A stretch of DNA of 41,858 nt, taken from positions 1 to 41,858 of the forward strand of contig NZ_JAHBAV010000029.1 in assembly GCF_018390595.1 (NCBI RefSeq), written 5' to 3'. This DNA is from Dietzia massiliensis (GTDB lineage: Bacteria > Actinomycetota > Actinomycetes > Mycobacteriales > Mycobacteriaceae). Made by a program: the position numbers and the translations under genes. A model generated the notes under the pieces. The model was given only the letters and a program-made list of their open reading frames with translations. It was not told the DNA's origin and ran no database searches. Of this stretch, positions 35,531-41,858 are shown in pieces. Position 1 is the stretch's first letter; each line of letters opens with the position of its first letter.

Positions 35531-38205
35531 CGGCCACACCGACGGATCGGCGCCCGGCACCGCTCGGGGTGGTCTCCACGTTCGCGCGGCGAGCGAGCGC
35601 GGTCGCCGTGGTGGCGGACGGGACCGAGATCACCTACTCGGCGCTGGCGCGGATGTGCGCAGCGCGAGCGGCCGACTACCCGCAGGTCTCCGGCGGGCGC
35701 AGGCTGATCGGCCTGATGGCGGCCAACACGCTCGCCTTCCTCGTGGACTACCTCGCCGCCCACGACGCCGGCCACGTGGTGATGCTCCTGCCCCCGGAGG
35801 GGCCCGCCGCCGACGCGATCCTCGCCGCGTGGCCGCCGGATCTCGTGGCGGGGGACGGTGCCCCGGTGCCGCGCGGCGTGCACACCGCGCCGCCGCGGTA
35901 CGACCTCCACGACGACCTCGCACTGCTGATGAGCACCTCGGGGTCGACCGGCACGCCCAAGCTGGTACGCCAGTCCCGCGCGGCGGTGCTGGCCAATGCG
36001 GCGTCGATCGTCGAGTACCTGCGCATCCGGCCGACGGATCGGGCCATCACGACCCTGCCACCGCACTACTGCTACGGCTTGTCCGTGCTGCACAGTCACC
36101 TGCTCGCCGGCGCCGGGGTGATCCTCAACACCGACTCGGTCGCGAGGCCGGCGTTCTGGGAGCGCGCGGCCGCCCACGGGGCGACGACGTTCGCGGCGGT
36201 CCCGCACACCGTGGAGCTCCTGGAACGGGTGGGCCTGGGGCGACTCGACGGTCTCACCCGCCTGCGCTATCTCACCCAGGCCGGCGGTCGGCTGGCGCCG
36301 GACGCGGTGCGTCGGGTGGCCTCGTATCTGGAGGCCCGGGGCGCCGAGCTCGTGGTGATGTACGGCCAGACCGAGGCCACGGCGCGGATGGGATACCTGC
36401 CCGCCCACCTCGCGCGGACGCGCCCGGAGGCGGTCGGCATCGCGATCCCCGGCGGTGAGTTCCGCGTGGACCGTCCGCGCGGAGCCGGGATCGACGAGCC
36501 GGGCGAGCTCGTCTACCGCGGACCCAATGTGATGATGGGGTATGCCACGACGCCCGCCGATCTCGGCCGGGGCCCCGAGCTCGAGGAGCTCCGGACGGGA
36601 GACCTCGCCCGGATCGCCGAGGACGGCCTCGTGGAGATCGTCGGGCGGATGGGTCGCGAGACCAAGATCTTCGGTCACCGCATCGACCTGGGACGGGTCG
36701 AATCGATCCTCGCCGACCGGGGGTTCGACGTCTCGTGCGTCGGTGAGCCGGACCGCTTGGTGGTGGTCACCCGCGAGCGGCCGGACGCCTCGGCGGCGGT
36801 CGCGGCGCCGGTCGCGGCCGCGGCCGCAACCGCGTCGGGGCTCCCCCCGTCGGCGGTGGACGTCCTCGTCGTGGCCGACTACCCCCGCACCGCCGCCGGC
36901 AAGGTCGACCAGGCGGCCCTGCGCGCGCTCGTCGCGCAGCGGTCCCGAGCTCCCGGCGGGTCCGAGACCGAACCACCGAGTGCGCTGGTGGCGGACGCTC
37001 TCGGGTTGGACGCATGCCCGCCCGACGCGACGTTCGTGGACCTCGGGGGCGATTCTCTGACCTATGTGGTGCTCTCGGCGCGACTCGAGCAGCGCGTCCC
37101 CGGGCTACCGCGGGACTGGCATCTGCGTCCGCTCGCGGACCTCGACGGCCTCACTGTCGCACGAATACCGGAGCCGCCGTCGCGTCGGCGACCGTGGCGG
37201 TCGTGGGCACGCATGGACACCTCGATCGTCCTCCGCGCGGTGTTCATCCTGACGATCGTCGGCGGGCACACGCGGGCGATGGAGGTCTACGGCGGCGCGC
37301 ACGTCCTCATCGCGCTGGTCGGATACTCACTGGCACGTTTCCGTCTGAACCCGGGCGGCGCGGGGGAGCGGGCCCGCGGCGTACTCCGGACCGCGTCGAG
37401 GATCGCGCTTCCCGCCGTCGTGTGGCTGCTGATCGTCACCCCGTTCACCAGCCGCTACCACTGGTACTCGCCGCTGCTGGCCACGCACGTCCTGGGACCG
37501 CGGTCCTGGTCCGACGACCGGTGGTGGAATCCCTGGCAGATGTGGTTCGTCGAGGCCTCCGTCTACCTGCTGCTGCTCGTGGCCGCGGTCATGGCCGTGC
37601 CCGCGGTGAGTCGTCTCGACTGCCGCCGCCCCTTCGCCGTCCCGGCTGCTCTGATCGCCCTCGGTCTGCTCGTGCGCTACGGCGTGGTCGACCTGGGTGG
37701 CGGTCCGCACGTGTGGTACTCCGCGCCGGCGGTGCTCTGGCTGTTCGGGCTCGGGTGGGTCGTGGCGCGCGCCGAGCACGCCGGTGCGGCCCGGGGGTCG
37801 CGCGGCGCGGCGGTGTGGGCGCGCGTGGTCTGCGCGGCGGTGGTGGTCGTCTGCGTGCCGGGCTGGTTCGGGCATCCCGCCCGGGAACTGGTGATCATCG
37901 CGGGGGTCCTCGCCCTGATCTGGATCCCTGCCGTCCGGTTGCCGCGGCCGGTGGCACGGATGGTCACGCCCCTCGCGGCGGCGTCGTTGTTCATCTATCT
38001 CACCCACTTCCTGGTGTACCCGCCGATCCGGGACGCGGGGCACCCGTGGCTGTCCTGGGCGGCGTCGCTCGCGGTCGGACTGGCGGCGTGGTGGGCGTGG
38101 GAGCGTGCGGCGACGGCCTGTCGCCGTCTCGGGCGAGGGGCACCGCGGGCCGCGGGTAGCGTCGGAGGCCACCGGTACCGTCGTGCTCGTACCACCAGCC
38201 CTTAG
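35527..38205 (+). CDS. Adenylation domain - carrier domain - membrane acyltransferase fusion
   Basis: An 892-residue three-part protein. The adenylation domain (about 1-475) has core A3 STSGSTGTPK (136-145), HYCYGLSVLHSHLLAG, MYGQTEATARMG, RTGDLARIAEDG, GRETKIFGHRIDLGRVE and the Lys motif PRTAAGKVDQ. The carrier domain (about 480-555) has FVDLGGDSLTY with Ser510 as the phosphopantetheine site. The C-terminal 320 residues form about ten membrane spans starting with an R-X10-H motif (Arg570, His581), as in acyltransferase-3 enzymes. The chain should activate an acid, load it on its carrier and transfer it at the membrane. The amino-acid-type Asp of NRPS domains is not visible, and the HYCYGLS style suggests a non-amino carboxylic acid. 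GTG 35527 overlaps the fbpC stop. Confidence 0.85.
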   Translation: MTATPTDRRPAPLGVVSTFARRASAVAVVADGTEITYSALARMCAARAADYPQVSGGRRLIGLMAANTLAFLVDYLAAHDAGHVVMLLPPEGPAADAILAAWPPDLVAGDGAPVPRGVHTAPPRYDLHDDLALLMSTSGSTGTPKLVRQSRAAVLANAASIVEYLRIRPTDRAITTLPPHYCYGLSVLHSHLLAGAGVILNTDSVARPAFWERAAAHGATTFAAVPHTVELLERVGLGRLDGLTRLRYLTQAGGRLAPDAVRRVASYLEARGAELVVMYGQTEATARMGYLPAHLARTRPEAVGIAIPGGEFRVDRPRGAGIDEPGELVYRGPNVMMGYATTPADLGRGPELEELRTGDLARIAEDGLVEIVGRMGRETKIFGHRIDLGRVESILADRGFDVSCVGEPDRLVVVTRERPDASAAVAAPVAAAAATASGLPPSAVDVLVVADYPRTAAGKVDQAALRALVAQRSRAPGGSETEPPSALVADALGLDACPPDATFVDLGGDSLTYVVLSARLEQRVPGLPRDWHLRPLADLDGLTVARIPEPPSRRRPWRSWARMDTSIVLRAVFILTIVGGHTRAMEVYGGAHVLIALVGYSLARFRLNPGGAGERARGVLRTASRIALPAVVWLLIVTPFTSRYHWYSPLLATHVLGPRSWSDDRWWNPWQMWFVEASVYLLLLVAAVMAVPAVSRLDCRRPFAVPAALIALGLLVRYGVVDLGGGPHVWYSAPAVLWLFGLGWVVARAEHAGAARGSRGAAVWARVVCAAVVVVCVPGWFGHPARELVIIAGVLALIWIPAVRLPRPVARMVTPLAAASLFIYLTHFLVYPPIRDAGHPWLSWAASLAVGLAAWWAWERAATACRRLGRGAPRAAGSVGGHRYRRARTTSP

Positions 38206-38221
38206 CCAGAGGAGGACCGCC

Positions 38222-39061
38222 GTGCGTATCGCCGCCGCCCAGATCCTGACCGGACGCGACCCGCAGGACAACCTCCGACTGGTCCGCGAGTCGGTGGCCG
38301 AAGCCGCAGCGCAGTCGGCCCGCATCGTGGTGTTCCCCGAGGCCACCATGCGCGCGTTCGGGGCCGGTCGACTCGACGAGATCGCCGAACCCCTCGACGG
38401 CCCGTGGGCGACCGCGGTGGCCGAATCCGCACGCGAGCACGATGTCCTCGTCGTCGTCGGCATGTTCACGCCCGGTCAGGGCGGCCGCGTCCGCAACACC
38501 CTCCTGGTCACGGGCCCCACCGGCGGCGGCGACGAGATCCACACGGGCTACGACAAGATCCACCTGTTCGACGCGTTCGGATTCGCGGAGTCCGACACCG
38601 TCGAGCCCGGCGACGCGACGCGCGTGGTGACGGTCGACGGCGTGGGGGTCGGCCTGAGCGTCTGCTACGACATCCGGTTCCCCGGCCAGTACACAGCGCT
38701 CGCGTCCGCCGGCGCGCGCCTCACCCTGTGCAGCGCCTCCTGGGGCGCCGGGCCGGGCAAGGTCGACCAGTGGCGGCTGCTCGCCCGGGCTCGCGCGCTC
38801 GACTCGACGACCTTCCTGCTCGCCGTGGGCCAGGCCGACCCGGCCGTCGAGGGTGTCGAGGTCAAGCGCGGCGCACCCACCGGCGTCGGGCATTCGCTGC
38901 TCGTCGGACCGGACGGGACCGTGCGCTCCGAGGCCGGCCCCGGAGCGGGGCTGATGGTAGTGGAGGTCGACGACGACGAGGTCACCGACATCCGGAAGGT
39001 CATCCCCGTGCTCGCGAACGGGCGTGTCACGGAGGAGTCGCACGGGAAGATCCCGCGGTGA
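38222..39061 (+). CDS. Carbon-nitrogen hydrolase (nitrilase superfamily)
   Basis: The 279-residue amidase-like enzyme has the full Glu-Lys-Cys triad: Glu40 in VVFPEATM, Lys112 in GYDKIHLFD and Cys148 in SVCYDIRFP. Length and sequence style match the Nit/YafV-type omega-amidase and mycobacterial Rv0480c group, which act on small amides such as deaminated glutathione. GTG 38222 has AGAGGAGGA just upstream. It is 16 bp after the fusion gene and overlaps the next start by 4 bases (GTGA). It may be part of the iron operon or merely read through from it. Confidence 0.9.
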   Translation: MRIAAAQILTGRDPQDNLRLVRESVAEAAAQSARIVVFPEATMRAFGAGRLDEIAEPLDGPWATAVAESAREHDVLVVVGMFTPGQGGRVRNTLLVTGPTGGGDEIHTGYDKIHLFDAFGFAESDTVEPGDATRVVTVDGVGVGLSVCYDIRFPGQYTALASAGARLTLCSASWGAGPGKVDQWRLLARARALDSTTFLLAVGQADPAVEGVEVKRGAPTGVGHSLLVGPDGTVRSEAGPGAGLMVVEVDDDEVTDIRKVIPVLANGRVTEESHGKIPR

Positions 39062-39996
39062 GCGGACCGGGCGGCCCACGCCGGGGCGACGATCCCGCGA
39101 CTCCGGACCCGGACGACCGCGACGCGCCCACCGAGCGGTTGTCGCCGGTCGACCCGCCGACGGAGCAGCTCCCGCCCGCGGACCCGGCCACCGAACACCT
39201 CCCGCCCGTCCCCGGCGGCACGTCGAGCGCGGCCTGGTCGCAGTACCCCGCGGGCCCCGGGCCGACGCCTCACCCCTACCCGACCGGGGACGTGCCCCCG
39301 CCCGGCGATGTCCCGCCCGACGACGGTGATCCCTGGGACGACGGGGACGGCGGCGGGCCGACGCCGTGGATGATCGCCGCCGTCCTGTTGGCGATCGCCC
39401 TGGTGGCGGCGCTGGTGGTCTGGCTGCTCACCGCGACCGGCGGTGACGAGGAGCCGGTCGCGGTGCCCACCACCTCGACCCAGACCACCACTCCGACGAC
39501 GTCGCGGACGACGACGTCGACCACGCCCACAACCACGGGCCCGCCCAGCGCCACCGAGCGCTGCACTTCGGAGTTCATCGCCGGCGAGCTCGGCCGCGGC
39601 ACGACCGTCCGCGAGTGCGACGAGCGCTTCCTGCTGGTCACCCGCGAGAGCGGCGAGCTGGAGTTGTTCTCGTGGCGGGACGACTCATGGCAGTTCCTCG
39701 CGGAGCCGGCATCCGACGTGTGCCGTGAGCAGCTGCAGCAGCTCGGCGTGCCGGACCGCTTCCGGCGCGTGTTCGAGTCCTGCGACGCGACGACCAGCGC
39801 GACCTCGTCGCCGAGGTCCACGAGTCGGACGAGCCAGACCACCACCACCGGCACCACGACCGCGGTCACCTCGCCGACCACCGCGACGTCGACGGCGACC
39901 GCGACGGCGACCACCGACCAGGCCGACGGCGGAGACGCGGCGGGCGGCGACACGTCCGGGGACGAGACGACCGACGCAGCCATGGCGGCCGGCTGA
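39058..39996 (+). CDS. Single-span Thr-rich membrane protein, unknown function
   Basis: The 312-residue protein has a Pro/Asp-rich cytoplasmic N-terminus with near repeats (TERLSPVDPP, TEQLPPADPA, TEHLPPVPGG), one membrane span near residues 103-124 (MIAAVLLAIALVAALVVWLL) and an outside Thr-rich linker. A compact domain holding three Cys residues follows (CTSEFIAGELG, VRECDERFLLVTRE, VCREQLQQLG, ESCDAT), then a second Thr-rich tail. No enzyme motif is seen. It follows the nitrilase gene, as a membrane protein gene does for Rv0480c-Rv0479c in M. tuberculosis. GTG 39058 overlaps the upstream stop. Confidence 0.78.
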   Translation: MSGPGGPRRGDDPATPDPDDRDAPTERLSPVDPPTEQLPPADPATEHLPPVPGGTSSAAWSQYPAGPGPTPHPYPTGDVPPPGDVPPDDGDPWDDGDGGGPTPWMIAAVLLAIALVAALVVWLLTATGGDEEPVAVPTTSTQTTTPTTSRTTTSTTPTTTGPPSATERCTSEFIAGELGRGTTVRECDERFLLVTRESGELELFSWRDDSWQFLAEPASDVCREQLQQLGVPDRFRRVFESCDATTSATSSPRSTSRTSQTTTTGTTTAVTSPTTATSTATATATTDQADGGDAAGGDTSGDETTDAAMAAG

Positions 39997-39998
39997 CC

Positions 39999-40025
39999 CG
40001 GGCGACGGGCCTCTTCGGTCGCCCG
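39999..40025. terminator. Bidirectional terminator hairpin
   Basis: CGGGCGAC (39999-40006) and GTCGCCCG (40018-40025) are perfect 8-bp arms with an 11-base loop. It lies in the 37-bp gap between the convergent Thr-rich protein and flavohemoglobin genes and would end both transcripts. Confidence 0.7.
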
Positions 40026-40033
40026 CGCGTCTC

Positions 40034-41338
40034 TCAGGGCCGGTCGAAGCTGATGTTCTCCCGCGGGGTGCCCGCCGCGACCAGGCCGCGGACGGTCGCG
40101 CGCAGCATCTCCGGTGACCCCGACACGATCACCTGCCGGTCGGCCCACGATCCCCACTGCGTGACCGCCTCGACCAGCGTCCCGGTCTGCCGACGGTGCA
40201 GCGTGCGGGGTAATTCCTGGCGGGGCCCGGCCCACCAGGGATCCTCGTCCTCCTCGGAGACGGGCTGGATGGTCAGCCACGGGGCGGTCGCGGCGAGGTC
40301 GACGAGCGTGGGCAGGTCGTAGAGGTCGCCGGGGAAGCGGGCCCCGTAGAACAGGTGCACGCGCGGGTTGTGGCCGTGGCGCATCATGTCGAGCAGCAGG
40401 CAGCGCAGCGGGGCGATGCCGGTGCCGCCGCCGATCATGAGCACGTCCCGGAACGGCTCGGAGCGGTCCACCTCGAGCAGGCCGAGCGGTCTGGCGAGCA
40501 CCCAGCGGTCGCCCACGCCGACGCCGCGGACGAGCGAGCCGCTGAGGGCGCCGCCGGGCACGTCGCGGATGTGGAACTCGATCTGCCCGGCCGGGTTCGA
40601 GGGGATCGACGGGCTGAGCCGCCGCCACACGCCGGGGGAGTAGGGCGTGAGCACGCTGAGGTACTGGCCCGGGTGGTAGTCGACCATCACGTCGCTGATG
40701 AGCCGCACCACCACGACGTCGCGGGTGGGGCGCAGCACCTCCACGACGGTGGCGCCGACGCGCGCGGGCCCCTCGCCGGCGGCCGCGCCCTGTTGGAGGG
40801 CGGTCGACAGCACCCGGTACGCGGTGGCGAGCGTGGTCTCGAGCCGGTCGTCCCAGCCGCGTCCGGCGAGGTGACGCAGCGTGTGGGTCAGCGCCTCGCC
40901 GAAGCGTTGGTGGTGGCGGGGCGCGAGGTCGAGTTTGCGGTGGTCGGCGCCGAGGTGCCGGGCGAACTCGACGACCTCCTCGACCTTCGACCGGTCACCG
41001 TGGGCGTACTCGGTGGTCTCGAACGCCCAGGTCATGGCGCGGACGAACTCGCGGAGCACAGGCGTGGCGTCGCGGGGGAACAGCTCGCGGAAGTCGGGGT
41101 CGGAGGCGCGGAGCGCGCGGGCGAACAGGTCGGGGAAGCGGTCGTCGGCGAGCAGGTCGCGCAGCGCGAGCAGCGGCGGTGCCTGCGCGCCCACCTGGAC
41201 GGGCTCGTCGAGCGGCTCGGCCAACGGGTCGTGTCGCCGACCGAGGAACGGGTCGAGGTCGATGTCCGAGACGAGGCGTTCCACGTCGTAGCCACCGAAC
41301 GGCTCGTCGGCAGGCTCCGGTCCGGGGTCGTCGCTCAC
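40034..41338 (-). CDS. Globin-FAD/NAD reductase fusion, type II flavohemoglobin-like
   Basis: The 434-residue protein has an acidic N-terminal extension (about 60 residues) and a globin domain (about 60-195) with the probable heme-binding His in GADHRKLDL. An FAD domain (HPGQYLSVLTPYSPGVWRRLSPS) and an NAD domain (MIGGGTGIAPLRCLLLD; VSGSPEMLRATVRGL) follow. The usual RxYS flavin motif is replaced by RRLSPS, and the Tyr of ordinary flavohemoglobins is absent. These traits match the actinobacterial type II group represented by Rv0385, which may oxidise D-lactate rather than detoxify nitric oxide. ATG 41338 starts it. No neighbour on the same strand is close enough to define an operon. Confidence 0.85.
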   Translation of the reverse strand: MSDDPGPEPADEPFGGYDVERLVSDIDLDPFLGRRHDPLAEPLDEPVQVGAQAPPLLALRDLLADDRFPDLFARALRASDPDFRELFPRDATPVLREFVRAMTWAFETTEYAHGDRSKVEEVVEFARHLGADHRKLDLAPRHHQRFGEALTHTLRHLAGRGWDDRLETTLATAYRVLSTALQQGAAAGEGPARVGATVVEVLRPTRDVVVVRLISDVMVDYHPGQYLSVLTPYSPGVWRRLSPSIPSNPAGQIEFHIRDVPGGALSGSLVRGVGVGDRWVLARPLGLLEVDRSEPFRDVLMIGGGTGIAPLRCLLLDMMRHGHNPRVHLFYGARFPGDLYDLPTLVDLAATAPWLTIQPVSEEDEDPWWAGPRQELPRTLHRRQTGTLVEAVTQWGSWADRQVIVSGSPEMLRATVRGLVAAGTPRENISFDRP

Positions 41339-41398
41339 GTTCCGGGCACCTCCCGTCTCGTCGTCGTCACCGTCCCCACCCTATCCGCGCGGCGCCGC

Positions 41399-41858
41399 TC
41401 ACCTGCCCAGGGTGATGTCGACGCCCGCGCGCAGCTCGTCCTCCGTGTAGGTCAGCTGGCCGCGGCCGGGCAGTTCCACCACGTAATAGGAGCCGCCGGC
41501 GGGGACGTCGGGGAACCCGAACGTGAACGTGCACGAGGCCAGGTCGCCGCCGGAGTAGGTGAGCCGGGCGGTGGCGATGACGGACGTCGAGCCCTCGAGG
41601 AGCGTGATGGTGGTGCCCTCGCCGATGTCGGACAGGGAGACGGGCAGGTCGCAGCCGGTGTCGTCGCCGGAGACGGGGTCGGCGGGCGTGGAGACGACGG
41701 TGAAGGAGCCGTCGACGGCGAACGTCGCGGATCCGGGCGCCCGTTCGGGGGGTGGGAGGAGCTGGGGGATCGGTCCGCGCGCGGCGTCGGTGCCGCGGCC
41801 GGTGTCGGAGCCGGTGTCCGACCACGGGCCGGGGATCACGCCGGAGAGGAGGACACCC
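41399..41858 (-). CDS. Exported or envelope protein, unknown function (5' truncated)
   Basis: The frame runs off the right edge and stops at 41399. About 150 residues are visible. A Pro-rich lead (PIPQLLPPPERAPG) precedes a beta-rich region (GSFTVVSTPADPVSGDDTGCDLPVSL, in part; TITLLEGSTSVIATARLTYSGG; GGSYYVVELPGRGQLTYTED). Two Cys residues near each end of that region could form a disulfide, fitting an outside location. A GTG at 41839 lacks a ribosome site, so the real start is probably beyond the window. No family is recognised. Confidence 0.55.
   Translation of the reverse strand, partial: GVLLSGVIPGPWSDTGSDTGRGTDAARGPIPQLLPPPERAPGSATFAVDGSFTVVSTPADPVSGDDTGCDLPVSLSDIGEGTTITLLEGSTSVIATARLTYSGGDLASCTFTFGFPDVPAGGSYYVVELPGRGQLTYTEDELRAGVDITLGR

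Overview
The window is G+C-rich actinobacterial DNA, dense in genes. Gene content and order point to the Mycobacteriales (Mycobacterium, Corynebacterium, Rhodococcus, Dietzia); a Dietzia-like genome is my best guess, not proven. Evidence: dcd next to a UDP-glucose dehydrogenase gene, an Rv0337c-like aminotransferase near an Rv0338c-like Fe-S reductase, a dnaK-grpE-dnaJ-hspR operon with HspR-type (HAIR) operators, a FadE5-type acyl-CoA dehydrogenase, DtxR/IdeR-type iron boxes and a GlxR/CRP-like site. No insertion sequence, phage gene or CRISPR array was seen.

Layout. 1-4250: the 3' tail of an unknown gene, a heme catalase gene broken by one apparent frameshift and lying between two related nested-palindrome elements, then fadE5. 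4244-5221: a coiled-coil protein with five 14-residue repeats. 11487 down to 5291 (minus strand): a four-gene cluster of acyl-CoA synthetase, DUF3556-like membrane protein, CrtI-like FAD oxidoreductase and PucR-type regulator. 11686-12129: tRNA-Gly(CCC) with a terminator, and a small membrane protein. 12218-14292: two tandem DUF2470-type genes, the first apparently decayed, the second behind an iron box and overlapping dcd. 14411-17236: UDP-glucose dehydrogenase and aminotransferase. 17326-20295: a GAF-domain regulator divergent from an NTF2-like/flavin monooxygenase fusion. 20386-23700: a very long Fe-S reductase with a repeat-rich tail. 23876-27103: a secreted serine protease divergent from glutamate dehydrogenase. 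27261-31745: the DnaK chaperone operon with its own repressor, HspR.

31761-39996 is the most unusual part. An iron box precedes a tightly packed run: an iron-type ABC transporter (binding lipoprotein, double-length permease, ATPase), then an 892-residue protein joining an adenylation domain, a phosphopantetheine carrier domain and a multi-pass membrane acyltransferase with an R-X10-H motif. A nitrilase-family hydrolase and a Thr-rich membrane protein follow. I infer an iron-responsive acid-activating and membrane acyl-transfer pathway, like a one-chain version of the DltA/DltC/DltB logic. Its substrate is unknown. The window ends with a type II-like flavohemoglobin and a truncated exported or envelope protein gene, both on the minus strand.

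Functions come from reading motifs and translated sequence by eye; no database search was possible.
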